A DNA stretch of 64,000 bases, from contig CAUJIV010000028.1 in the NCBI GenBank assembly GCA_963205435.1, positions 1-64,000 on the forward strand, given 5' to 3'. The notes under the pieces were generated by a model that worked only from the letters and a program-made list of their open reading frames with translations, made no database searches and had not been told where the DNA came from. Source of the stretch: Pseudomonadota bacterium. GTDB taxonomy: Bacteria; Pseudomonadota; Gammaproteobacteria; Burkholderiales; Rhodocyclaceae. The translations under genes were made by a program, and so were the position numbers. Below, one piece after another: positions 13,221-23,486 of the stretch (the stretch's first letter is position 1; the number at the start of each line of letters is the position of its first letter).

Positions 13221-14144
13221 ATGGACACCTTCATCCAGCAGATCATCAACGGCCTCGTGCTGGGCAGCATCTACGCCCTCGTCGCGCTCGGCTACACGCT
13301 GGTGTATGGCATCCTCGGCCTGATCAACTTCGCCCACGGCGAGGTGGTGATGATCGGCGCGCTGAGCGCGCTGACGGTGATCAAGCTGCTCGCCGGCAGC
13401 GGCCTGCCCGGCATCGCGGTGGTGGCGATCGGCGTGCTGGTGGCGGTGCCGCTGTGCATGGCGCTGGGCTACGGCATCGAACGCGTCGCCTACCGGCCCC
13501 TGCGCCAGGCGCCGCGCCTCGCCCCGCTGATCACCGCCATCGGCATGTCGATCGTGCTGCAGCAGCTGGCGATGATCTTCTGGGGGCGCAACTACCATTC
13601 CTTTCCGCCGATCCTGCCGGAAACCGGGCGCGAGATCGGCGACGCCTACATCAGCGATCTGCAGATCGCCATCCTGCTGCTGGCGGCGGCGATCATGGCC
13701 GGCCTGATGCTGCTGATCAACCGCACCCGGCTCGGCCGCGCCATGCGCGCCACGGCGGAGAACCCGCAGATCGCCGGCCTGATGGGCGTCAACATCAACG
13801 CCATCATCTCGGCCACCTTCCTCATCGGCTCGGCGCTGGCGGCGGTGGCCGGCGTCATGGTCAGCGCCAACTACTCGATCGCCCACTACCAGATGGGCTT
13901 CATCCTCGGCCTGAAGGCGTTCACCGCCGCCGTGCTCGGCGGCATCGGCAACGTGCCCGGCGCCATGCTCGGCGGCCTGCTGCTCGGGCTGATCGAGTCG
14001 CTCGGCGCCGGCTACATCGGCGACCTCACCGGCGGCTTCCTCGGCAGCCACTACCAGGACGTGTTCGCCTTCTTCGTGCTGATCCTCGTCCTCGTGTTCA
14101 GGCCTTCCGGCCTGATGGGCGAGAAAGTGGCGGAGCGCGCCTGA
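13221..14144 (+). CDS. livH: Branched-chain amino acid ABC transporter permease
   Basis: MDTFIQQIINGLVLGSIYALVALGYTLVYGILGLINFAHGEVVMIGA. Confidence 0.96.
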   Translation: MDTFIQQIINGLVLGSIYALVALGYTLVYGILGLINFAHGEVVMIGALSALTVIKLLAGSGLPGIAVVAIGVLVAVPLCMALGYGIERVAYRPLRQAPRLAPLITAIGMSIVLQQLAMIFWGRNYHSFPPILPETGREIGDAYISDLQIAILLLAAAIMAGLMLLINRTRLGRAMRATAENPQIAGLMGVNINAIISATFLIGSALAAVAGVMVSANYSIAHYQMGFILGLKAFTAAVLGGIGNVPGAMLGGLLLGLIESLGAGYIGDLTGGFLGSHYQDVFAFFVLILVLVFRPSGLMGEKVAERA

Positions 14145-14145
14145 G

Positions 14146-15237
14146 ATGGGCGCCGCCGGCCGCAGGCGCCGTGCCTGGCTCGGCATGCTGCTGGTCGGCG
14201 TGGCGCTGGCCCTGCTGCCCTTCCTCGTCGGCAAGGGCCTCGGCAACAGCTGGGTGCGCGTGCTCGACTTCGCCCTGCTCTATGTCATGCTGGCGCTGGG
14301 GCTGAACATCGTCGTCGGCTTCGCCGGCCTGCTCGACCTCGGCTACATCGCCTTCTACGCCGTCGGCGCCTATCTGTATGCCCTGCTCGCCTCGCCGCAT
14401 TTCGGCATCCACTGGCCGGCGTGGGCGATCCTGCCGCTCGGCGCGCTGGTCGCCGGCATGTTCGGCGTGCTGCTGGGAGCGCCGGTGCTGCGGCTGCGCG
14501 GCGACTACCTGGCCATCGTCACGCTCGGCTTCGGCGAGATCATCCGCATCTTCCTCAACAACCTGAATGCACCTGTGAACATCACCAACGGCCCGCAGGG
14601 CATCAGCCAGATCGATCCGGTCGGCGTCGCCGGCGTCACGCTGGCGAAGCCGCTCGAAGTGCTCGGCATCACCTTCCTGCCGCTCCATCTCCACTACTAC
14701 CTGTTCCTGCTGCTGGCCCTGCTCGTCATCTTCGTCTCGATCCGGCTGGAGGACTCGCGCATCGGCCGCGCCTGGGTGGCGATCCGCGAAGACGAGATCG
14801 CGGCCAAGGCCTGCGGCATCAACACGCGCAACGTCAAGCTGCTGGCCTTCGCCATGGGCGCCACCTTCGGCGGCGTCGCCGGCGGCCTCTTCGCCGGCTT
14901 CCAGGAATTCGTCAGCCCGGAGAGCTTCGGCCTGATGGAGTCGATCATGGTGCTGTGCATGGTGGTGCTCGGCGGCATGGGGCACATCCCCGGCGTCATC
15001 CTCGGCAGCCTGCTGCTGGCCGTCCTGCCCGAGGCGCTGCGCCACGGCGCCGTGCCGCTGCAGCAAGCCGCCTTCGGCCGTGTCCTGCTCGACCCCGAGA
15101 CGCTGCGCATGCTGCTGTTCGGGCTGGCGCTGATCGGCGTCATGCTCTACCGCCCGGCCGGGCTGTGGCCGGAGGCGCGGCGCAAGCGGGAGCTGGCACG
15201 GCCTTCCCCCCAGCCCTCTTCCCGGGAAAGGGGGTGA
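14146..15237 (+). CDS. livM: Branched-chain amino acid ABC transporter permease
   Basis: LALGLNIVVGFAGLLDLGYIAFYAVGAYLYALL, RLRGDYLAIVTLGFGEIIRI; C-terminal residues and stop lie in the 72-bp repeat. Confidence 0.95.
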   Translation: MGAAGRRRRAWLGMLLVGVALALLPFLVGKGLGNSWVRVLDFALLYVMLALGLNIVVGFAGLLDLGYIAFYAVGAYLYALLASPHFGIHWPAWAILPLGALVAGMFGVLLGAPVLRLRGDYLAIVTLGFGEIIRIFLNNLNAPVNITNGPQGISQIDPVGVAGVTLAKPLEVLGITFLPLHLHYYLFLLLALLVIFVSIRLEDSRIGRAWVAIREDEIAAKACGINTRNVKLLAFAMGATFGGVAGGLFAGFQEFVSPESFGLMESIMVLCMVVLGGMGHIPGVILGSLLLAVLPEALRHGAVPLQQAAFGRVLLDPETLRMLLFGLALIGVMLYRPAGLWPEARRKRELARPSPQPSSRERG

Positions 15238-15407
15238 CGGTGGTTCGCTGCGCTCGCGGAGAAGCTTACACAGCCATCCCCCCGACCCCCTTCCCGAGGA
15301 AGGGGGTGACGGCGGTTCGCTGCGCTCATGGACGAATTTGCACAGCCTTCCCCCAATCCCCTTCCTGGGGAAGAAGGTAATGATGGTTCACTGCGCTCAC
15401 GGATTTG
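15201..15407. repeat. Triple tandem repeat, ~72-bp period
   Basis: Units begin at ~15201, 15273, 15345: gccttccccccagccctcttcccgggaaagggggtgacggtggttcgctgcgctc / gccatccccccgacccccttcccgaggaagggggtgacggcggttcgctgcgctc / gccttcccccaatccccttcctggggaagaaggtaatgatggttcactgcgctc. Confidence 0.92.
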
Positions 15408-15450
15408 AATCCGCCCCGCATTGGCGAGGCGCGGCGGCGGGGCAAGCCGG

Positions 15451-16221
15451 ATGAGCGAGATCCTGCTCGCTGCCGAAAGGGTCGCCAAGCGCTTCGGTGG
15501 CGTGCGCGCGCTGCGCGATATCTCGCTCGAGATCCGCCGCAGCGAGATCTACGGCCTGATCGGCCCCAACGGCGCCGGCAAGACCACCTTCTTCAATGTG
15601 CTGACCGGCCTCTATCCCGCCGACGGCGGCGGCTTCGTCTTCGACGGCGAGCCGCTCGAGCTCTCGGCGCCGCACAAGGTGGCGGCCGCCGGCATCGCCC
15701 GCAACTTCCAGAACATCCGCCTCTTCGCCAACATGACGACGCTGGAAAACGTCATGGTCGGCCGCCACCTGCGCACCGCGGCCGGCGTCGTCGGCGCCGT
15801 GCTGCGCGATCGCGCGACGCGCGACGAGGAGGCGGCCATCGCCCGCCGCGCCCATGAGCTGCTCGAATATGTCGGCATCGAGCGCCACGCCAACGCGCTG
15901 GCGCGCAGCCTCTCCTACGGCGATCAGCGGCGGCTGGAGATCGCCCGCGCGCTGGCCACCGAGCCGAAGCTGCTGGCGCTCGACGAGCCGGCCGCCGGCA
16001 TGAACGCCACGGAGACCGCGGCGCTGCGCCAGCTGATCGAGGCCCTGCGCGGTGACGGCCTCACCATCCTGCTGATCGAGCACGACGTGCGCCTGGTGAT
16101 GGGCCTTTGCGACCGCGTCGCCGTGCTCGACTACGGCGAGAAGATCGCCGAGGGCGTGCCAGCCGCGGTGCAGCGCGACCCGAAGGTAATCGAGGCCTAT
16201 CTCGGAGCCGACCTTGCCTGA
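15451..16221 (+). CDS. livG: Branched-chain amino acid ABC transporter ATP-binding protein
   Basis: MSEILLAAERVAKRFGGVRALRDISLEI, Walker A GPNGAGKTT, LSYGDQRRLEIARAL. Confidence 0.95.
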   Translation: MSEILLAAERVAKRFGGVRALRDISLEIRRSEIYGLIGPNGAGKTTFFNVLTGLYPADGGGFVFDGEPLELSAPHKVAAAGIARNFQNIRLFANMTTLENVMVGRHLRTAAGVVGAVLRDRATRDEEAAIARRAHELLEYVGIERHANALARSLSYGDQRRLEIARALATEPKLLALDEPAAGMNATETAALRQLIEALRGDGLTILLIEHDVRLVMGLCDRVAVLDYGEKIAEGVPAAVQRDPKVIEAYLGADLA

Positions 16222-16990
16222 GGCGCTGCAATCGGAAGAAGCGGGTGCCGACGGCCGGGGCGACGGAGGCGCGGCAGCGCGCCGCCCCCTGCTCGAGGTG
16301 CGCGACCTGCAGGTTTCCTATGGCGGCATCGCCGCCGTCCGCGGCATCAGCCTGGAAGTTGCGGCCGGCGAGATGGTCTGCCTGATCGGCGCCAACGGCG
16401 CCGGCAAGACGACGACGCTGAAGGCGCTGGCACGCCTGCTGCCGGCGCGGGGCGCGATCGACTATCGCGGCGAGAGCCTGCTGCAGCGGGCGCCGCACGA
16501 GCTGATCGGCGCCGGCCTGGCCCTGGTGCCCGAGGGCCGCGGCGTCTTCGCCCGCCTCAGCGTCGCGGAAAACCTCGCCATGGGCGCCTATTGCCGCCGC
16601 GACCGCGACGGCATCGCCGCCGACCTTGAGCACATCCATGCCCTCCTGCCACGCCTGAAGGAACGCGCCGGCCAGCTCGCCGGCACCCTCTCCGGCGGCG
16701 AGCAGCAGATGCTGGCGCTCGGCCGCGCCCTGATGAGCCGGCCGCAGTTGCTGCTGCTCGACGAGCCGTCGATGGGCCTGGCGCCGATCATGGTGCAGAG
16801 GGTGTTCGAGGTGATCCGCCGCGTCGCCGCCGAGGGCGTCACCATCCTGCTGGTGGAGCAGAACGCCCGCCTAGCACTGTCGGTCGCAGCGCGCGGCTAC
16901 GTCATGGAAAGCGGCGCCATCACCCTGGCAGGCGAAGCGGCGGCGCTGCTCGCCGACCCGAAGGTGCGCGAAGCCTATCTGGGGGAGTGA
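16214..16990 (+). CDS. livF: Branched-chain amino acid ABC transporter ATP-binding protein
   Basis: LLEVRDLQVSYGGIAAVRGISLEV, GANGAGKTTTLK, LSGGEQQMLALGRALMSRP. Confidence 0.95.
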   Translation: MPEALQSEEAGADGRGDGGAAARRPLLEVRDLQVSYGGIAAVRGISLEVAAGEMVCLIGANGAGKTTTLKALARLLPARGAIDYRGESLLQRAPHELIGAGLALVPEGRGVFARLSVAENLAMGAYCRRDRDGIAADLEHIHALLPRLKERAGQLAGTLSGGEQQMLALGRALMSRPQLLLLDEPSMGLAPIMVQRVFEVIRRVAAEGVTILLVEQNARLALSVAARGYVMESGAITLAGEAAALLADPKVREAYLGE

Positions 16991-17030
16991 GGCGGCCGGG
17001 CGGCGGCAAGCGCCCGGTGGCAGGGGATGA

Positions 17031-17468
17031 TCAGCCTGCTGGATTCAGCAGGCGCGCCATGCGCGGCGCGGCGCGCAGCAGGTCCGCCAGGGTGTGCCGG
17101 TCGAGCTCGGCGAAAAAGGCGTCCGCCGCCTTCTTGAAGACGCCCTTGAGCAGGCAGGCAGGCTCGATGTTGCATTCGTTGCGGCCGCCATCGAAGCACT
17201 CCACCAGCGCCACGCTCTCCTCGGCGCGGCGCACCACTTCGCCGACGCTGATCCGCTCGGCGGCGCGCGCCAGGCGCAGGCCGCCGCCGCGGCCGCGCAC
17301 CGTCTCGACATAGCCCTGGCGGGCGAGGAAGTGCACGACCTTCATCAGGTGGTTCTCGGAGATGCCGTAGGCGGCGGCGATCTCGGCGATGGTGGCAAGC
17401 CCCTCGCGCCGCATGCCGAGATACATCAGCACGCGCAGGTTGTAATCCGAGAAGGCGGTCAGTCGCAT
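17031..17468 (-). CDS. nsrR: Rrf2 family [Fe-S] transcriptional regulator, NsrR-like
   Basis: MRLTAFSDYNLRVLMYLGMRREGLATIAEIAAAYGISENHLMKVVHFLARQGYVETVRGRGGGLRL with three Cys in VECFDGGRNECNIEPACLLKG. Confidence 0.88.
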   Translation of the reverse strand: MRLTAFSDYNLRVLMYLGMRREGLATIAEIAAAYGISENHLMKVVHFLARQGYVETVRGRGGGLRLARAAERISVGEVVRRAEESVALVECFDGGRNECNIEPACLLKGVFKKAADAFFAELDRHTLADLLRAAPRMARLLNPAG

Positions 17469-17540
17469 TGCCTGCGCGCGCCGCGCGGTTCCTCCGCCGA
17501 AGACGACAAGCCCGAACCCTCCTGAAGAAGCACGCCCTAA

Positions 17541-17586
17541 AAGGTGTATCTTGCATATTGATTATCGCAGAAACTGCTGATATAGT
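17541..17586 (+). promoter_or_regulatory. Predicted sigma-70-type promoter upstream of the DUF59 gene with possible regulator site over the -35
   Basis: TTGATT (17558-17563), 17-nt spacer, TATAGT (17581-17586); AT-rich aaggtgtatcttgcatattgatt overlaps the -35. Confidence 0.5.
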
Positions 17587-17622
17587 GAAGCCGCGTTCCG
17601 TTTTTTTCATGCGAAGGAATCC

Positions 17623-17961
17623 ATGATGGCAGACCCGACGACAGGCATGCCCACCGTAGAGGAAATCCGTGCGGCGCTGCGCCACGTGATCGACCCGGAG
17701 GTCGGCATGAACGTCGTCGACCTCGGCCTGGTGTATGGCATCGATATCGAGCCCAGCCGGGTTCATATCGACATGACCATGACCACGCCGGCCTGCCCGA
17801 TGAGCGACATGATCACGACGGACGCGCGCCAGTCGATCGGCGACATCGTGCCGGAAGGCACCGAGATCGCGATCGACCTGGTCTGGGATCCCCCCTGGGG
17901 CGCCGAGCAGATGTCGGAGCAGGCCAAGCGCCACTTCGGCTGGGATGAAAACGAAATCTAA
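17623..17961 (+). CDS. DUF59 / MIP18-type metal-sulfur cluster assembly factor
   Basis: VEEIRAALRHVIDPEVGMNVVDLGLVYGIDIEPSRVHIDMTMTTPACPMSDMI. Confidence 0.93.
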   Translation: MMADPTTGMPTVEEIRAALRHVIDPEVGMNVVDLGLVYGIDIEPSRVHIDMTMTTPACPMSDMITTDARQSIGDIVPEGTEIAIDLVWDPPWGAEQMSEQAKRHFGWDENEI

Positions 17962-18018
17962 GCCGCAGCAAACGCGGCGCAGCAAGCAAGCCACCTCAAC
18001 CACGACAGGAGAAGCAAG

Positions 18019-18252
18019 ATGAGCAACGAAAACACCATCGACGTGCGCACCATTCCCCCTCCGCAGCGGCACCCGCTGATCTTCAACACCTATCGTGAGC
18101 TTGGCGTCGGCAGTTCGTTCTACCTGGTGAACGACCACGACCCGAAACCGCTGTACTACCAGTTCCAGGCCGAATACGGAGACAAGTTCAGCTGGGACTA
18201 TCTGGAAAGCGGCCCCCAGGTCTGGAAGGTGCAGATTTCGAAAAAAGCCTGA
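18019..18252 (+). CDS. DUF2249 domain protein
   Basis: 77 aa; IDVRTIPPPQRHPLIFNTYRELGVGSSFYLVNDHDPKPLYYQFQAEYGDKFSWDYLESGPQVWKVQI. Confidence 0.85.
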   Translation: MSNENTIDVRTIPPPQRHPLIFNTYRELGVGSSFYLVNDHDPKPLYYQFQAEYGDKFSWDYLESGPQVWKVQISKKA

Positions 18253-19320
18253 GTGCGGATGGTTGAAGTCCGGCCGCCCTGGCGCGTTCCGCTGCTGATA
18301 CTCGGCTTCGCCAGTCTCATCATCGGAGTGGGCGCCGGACTGCTGAGGCTGGGCTGGGCAGTGCCCCGCCCCGCTTCGGAGCTTGCCGTCTTTCACGGGC
18401 CGCTCATGGTGAGCGGCTTTTTTGGCACCCTGATCAGCCTGGAGCGCGCCGTCGCGCTAGGCCGCCTGTGGGGCTATCTCGGGCCGCTGGCGGCCGGCGT
18501 CGGCGCCCTCGTGATCATCATGAGCGGCCCGGCGGCGGCCGGGCAGGCCCTGCTGGCGCTGGGCAGCGCCGTGCTGCTGGTCGGCTCGGCCTGGGTGTTC
18601 CTCCGCCAGCGCGCCCTGTTCACCTTCACGCTCGCCTCGGGCGCCGCCAGCTGGCTGGTCGGCAACCTGCTCTGGCTCTACGGCTTCTCGGTGTTCGAGG
18701 TCGTGCCGTGGTGGGCCGGCTTCCTCGTCCTGACGATTTCCGGCGAGCGGCTCGAGCTGTCGCGCTTCCTGCGCGTCTCGGCGAAGGCGCAGCGCGTGTT
18801 CGGCGTGATCATGGTGATCATGACCTTCGGCATGATCTTCCAGGTGCAGGTGTTCGGCGCCACGCTGGTCGCCCTCACCGTCTGGCTGTTCCGCCAGGAC
18901 ATCGCCCGGCGCACGGTCAAGGAAAAGGGGCTGACGCGCTTCATTGCTGTCTGCCTGCTCTCGGGCTATGTCTGGCTGGCGGTGTCCGGCCTGGTCATGC
19001 TGGTCGCCGGCCTCGAACCGGGTACTCTGGCCTACGATGCCGCCGTTCATTCGCTGATGCTCGGCTTCGTCTTCTCGATGGTGTTCGGCCACGCGCCGGT
19101 GATCCTGCCCTCGGTGCTGCGCGTGCCGCTGCCCTACCACCCGGTTTCCTACGTGCCGCTGATCCTGCTGCACTTCTCCCTGATCGTCCGGCTGGCCGGC
19201 GACGCCCTCGCTGACCAGGGCGTGCGCAGCATGGGCGGCATGCTCAACGCCATCGCCCTGGCGGCTTTCATCCTCAACACCATTGCCGCGGTCATCCGCG
19301 GCCAGCTGAAGAAAAGTTAG
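18253..19320 (+). CDS. Polytopic membrane protein, NnrS-like
   Basis: 355 aa, ~12 hydrophobic segments; membrane-embedded histidines in AVFHGPLMVSGFFGTLISLERAVAL and AVHSLMLGFVFSMVFGHAPVILP; GTG 18253 or ATG 18259 start. Confidence 0.7.
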   Translation: MRMVEVRPPWRVPLLILGFASLIIGVGAGLLRLGWAVPRPASELAVFHGPLMVSGFFGTLISLERAVALGRLWGYLGPLAAGVGALVIIMSGPAAAGQALLALGSAVLLVGSAWVFLRQRALFTFTLASGAASWLVGNLLWLYGFSVFEVVPWWAGFLVLTISGERLELSRFLRVSAKAQRVFGVIMVIMTFGMIFQVQVFGATLVALTVWLFRQDIARRTVKEKGLTRFIAVCLLSGYVWLAVSGLVMLVAGLEPGTLAYDAAVHSLMLGFVFSMVFGHAPVILPSVLRVPLPYHPVSYVPLILLHFSLIVRLAGDALADQGVRSMGGMLNAIALAAFILNTIAAVIRGQLKKS

Positions 19321-19350
19321 GGGAGAGGAAGCCCCGGCCTCCAGGGCCTT

Positions 19351-20493
19351 CTAGGCCTGCAGGTTGTCGGCGAAGGACAGCGCCTCGAGCTGGGCGCGGT
19401 TCGCCGCTGCGGCATCGACACCCAGCTCGGCCGCCTGGGCGGCGTAACGGCTGTGGTCGGCCCGCTCGCCGGCGAGGGCGAGGGCGAGAGAGGAGGCATA
19501 GGGCCCTTCTCCCGAAACGAGCGCGGCGCTGATCGTCTCGGGCAGGTGCATGTCGGCCAGCGCGGTCTCCATCAGGACGCCGAGCAGGACGTCGAGCAGG
19601 GAAAAGGCGCCGGTGATGAAATAGTTGTCCAGCTCGGCCTTGTCGGCGCGGCCCTGCGCCGTCAGTTCCATGAAGCGGCCGCGGGCGATGGCCGCCTGCA
19701 TCAGCGCCGGGGCGGCGGCATCCTTGCTCGAGGTGACCAGCAGCAGCGACAGCCACTTGTTCAGCTTCTCATAGCCGAGCATGGTCACGGCATGGCGGAA
19801 AGACTGGATCTTCACGGTCAGGCCGAAGCCGGCCGAATTGATGTAGCGCAGCAGCTTCGCCGACAGGGCGACGTCCAGCTTGAGGGCCGACTCGATCTCG
19901 CGAATGTCGGCGTTGCCGCGCACCAGATTGAGCAGGCGGATGATCTGCGCCTGGCCGGGATTGAGCTTCTTCGCCGGCGTCACCCCCTTGAGGAAGAACC
20001 AGCCGGCCGCGCCGCCGAAGCCCTTGCCCAGGCACAGATCGAACTGGGCGTTGTCCTGCACCCCTCGCGCCAGCGGCAGGCCGGGCGCGCCGGCGATGTC
20101 CGTCGCCGCGTCGGCCAGGATGAAGCGGAAATCGATTCCCTCTGGCAGCGGCAGGCCGGGCCGATAGCCGTCGAGACACAGCGGCACGCCGGCCCGCTGC
20201 AGGCCTTCCATCATGGCCAGCGTGGCGGGATTTTGCAGCGCAGCCGCCGGAATCTCGATCATGGCATTCTGCGGCACCTGCCAGTCGAGCAGGCCGGGAT
20301 CCGGGACAATGCCGTCGAAACCGAGGAAGACCGTGCCGCCGGCCGGCCAGGCATCGGCCAACCGGTTCAGCTCGGCGGCGATGGCGGCGCAGGGAACGGG
20401 CTCGCCGGCGCCCAGCAGCGTCAGCCGGGTGGCGGTGATACTGCGGGTGCGGTTGAGCACGGGCTCGCGGCTGATCAGGACATGGGCGCTCAT
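19351..20493 (-). CDS. HDOD domain signalling protein with degenerate EAL-like N-terminus
   Basis: 380 aa; C-half IRLLNLVRGNADIREIESALKLDVALSAKLLRYINSAGFGLTVKIQSFRHAVTMLGYEKLNKWLSLLL is HDOD-like. Confidence 0.82.
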   Translation of the reverse strand: MSAHVLISREPVLNRTRSITATRLTLLGAGEPVPCAAIAAELNRLADAWPAGGTVFLGFDGIVPDPGLLDWQVPQNAMIEIPAAALQNPATLAMMEGLQRAGVPLCLDGYRPGLPLPEGIDFRFILADAATDIAGAPGLPLARGVQDNAQFDLCLGKGFGGAAGWFFLKGVTPAKKLNPGQAQIIRLLNLVRGNADIREIESALKLDVALSAKLLRYINSAGFGLTVKIQSFRHAVTMLGYEKLNKWLSLLLVTSSKDAAAPALMQAAIARGRFMELTAQGRADKAELDNYFITGAFSLLDVLLGVLMETALADMHLPETISAALVSGEGPYASSLALALAGERADHSRYAAQAAELGVDAAAANRAQLEALSFADNLQA

Positions 20494-20699
20494 GGCAGGG
20501 TCGACTCGAGTTCAACAAGGGTGACTACGGCACCGCCTGCCGATTCTTTAGGCCATGTCGTCCGATCGTCGCGGCAGGTCCTTGGCCGGCGCCGCTCCGG
20601 ACCGCCGGCGCGAAAGCGGCGGCACCCGCACGCAGGCGCCGATCTGGTTTATCCTCGAACGATCGCCGCCTCTTGCGGCCGGCCGGCGGAGAACCGGGA

Positions 20700-21113
20700 A
20701 TGCTGTGGATCAAGTGGCTGCACATCGTCTTCATGGTGACCTGGTTCGCCGGGCTGTTCTATCTGCCGCGCCTGTTCGTCTACCACGCCATGTGCGAGGA
20801 CGCGCCAGGGCGCGCGCGCTTCCAGCTCATGGAGCGCAAGCTCTACTACGGCATCATGGCGCCCGGCGCCCTCCTCACCGTCGCCTTCGGCCTCTGGCTG
20901 TGGCTCGGCTACGGGCCATGGGGCGGCTGGATCCACGCCAAGCTGGCGCTGGTGCTGGTACTGGCCGCGTATCACCTCTACTGCGGCAGGCTGATGCGCG
21001 ATCTCGCCGCGGGGCGCAACCGGAAAAGCCATGTCTGGTTCCGCTGGTTCAATGAATTTCCCGTGCTGATCCTGTTCGCCACGGTCTGGCTGGTCCTCTT
21101 CAAGCCCTTCTAG
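20700..21113 (+). CDS. hemJ: Protoporphyrinogen oxidase HemJ / CopD-like membrane protein
   Basis: 137 aa; MLWIKWLHIVFMVTWFAGLFYLPRLFVYHAM ... KLALVLVLAAYHLYCG ... WFNEFPVLILFATVWLV. Confidence 0.88.
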   Translation: MLWIKWLHIVFMVTWFAGLFYLPRLFVYHAMCEDAPGRARFQLMERKLYYGIMAPGALLTVAFGLWLWLGYGPWGGWIHAKLALVLVLAAYHLYCGRLMRDLAAGRNRKSHVWFRWFNEFPVLILFATVWLVLFKPF

Positions 21114-21119
21114 CCGACG

Positions 21120-22288
21120 ATGGAGCGCTTCTTCGCCACCTGTCCGCGCGGGCTGGAAGGCCTGCTGGCGGAAGAGCTGCGCGCCGCCGGCGCGGCGCGC
21201 ATCGAAGCCGTGCCCGGCGGCGCCGGCTTCGAGGGCGATCGCGAGACCTGCTACCGCGTCAACCTGTGGAGCCGCATCGCCACGCGCGTCCTGCGCCGGG
21301 TCGCCCACGGGCCGTACCGTGGCGAGGAGGACGTCTATCGCCTGGCCCTGGAGGTGCCGTGGCCGCGGCTGTTCTCGCTGCGGCGCACGCTGCGCGTGCA
21401 TCTGACGGCGATCCGCAGCCCGCTGAAGAGCCTCGACTTCACCACCCTGCGCATCAAGGACGCGGTGTGCGACCGCTTCCGCGCCGAGACCGGCGCGCGC
21501 CCAAGCGTGGACACCGCCCGCCCCGACGTGCGCATCCACGCCTTCCTTGATCCGCGCCAGGCGACGCTCTACCTCGACACCTCGGGCGAGCCGCTGCACA
21601 AGCGCGGCTACAAGTTCGCCTCGGTCGAGGCGCCGCTGAAGGAGAACCTGGCCGCCGGCATCCTCATGCTGGCCGGCTGGCAGCCGGGCACGCCGCTGCT
21701 CGACCCGATGTGCGGTTCCGGCACCTTCCTGCTCGAGGCGGCGCTGATGGCTCACGGCATCGCGCCGGGACTGAGCCGCCAGTTCGCCTTTCGCCTGCTC
21801 GAGGATTTCGACGCATCGCTGTGGCAGAGGCTTCTGAACGAGGCGGCCGCGCTGCGCCAGCCCCTGCGCCGCCAGCCGATTCACGGCAGCGACATCAGCG
21901 CCGACCAGGTGGCGCGGGCGCGGCAGAACCTCGCCGCCGCCGGGCTGGAGGAGTGCGCGGAACTCGAATGCGCCGACCTGCTCGAGCGCGCGGCGCCGGC
22001 GCCCTCGGGCGTGCTGGTCGCCAACCCGCCCTACGGCGTGCGCCTGGAAGACAGCCGGCGGCTGGCCGCCTTCTACCCGCGGCTCGGCGACGCGCTGAAG
22101 CAGCGCTTCGCCGGCTGGCGCTGCTGCTTCCTCACGGCCGACCCGCAGATGGCGAAGCTGATCGGTCTGAAGGCCTCGCGGCGCACGCCGCTGTTCAACG
22201 GCGCGCTCGAATGCCGGCTGCTGGAATACCGCATGGTCGCCGGCTCCATGCGGCAAAAAGCCGCCGAGCGGGACGCCGGAACCGCGAC

Positions 22289-22292
<4 letters not shown>
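21120..22292 (+). CDS. THUMP-domain class I SAM-dependent RNA methyltransferase (RlmL N-terminal-like)
   Basis: FFATCPRGLEGLLAEELRAAGA, LLDPMCGSGTFLLEAALMA, GVLVANPPYGVRL. Confidence 0.92.
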
Positions 22293-23425
<1,133 letters not shown>

Positions 23426-23486
23426 GGTTTGCCTCCTCTTGCCGTCCGGCCGGCGGCGAAATCATCTTGCCGGCCGCGGCGCCGGG

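Noticed and set aside
11739-14246. 835-aa minus-strand ORF opposite livK-livH
   Set aside because: Low-complexity His/Asp/Arg/Ala-rich antisense frame, typical high-GC artefact; plus strand encodes recognised transporter proteins
15201-15407. Considered as a CRISPR array because of three regular repeats
   Set aside because: Units are ~72 bp of contiguous diverged repeat with no unique 30-40 nt spacers, overlap livM, and no cas genes are nearby
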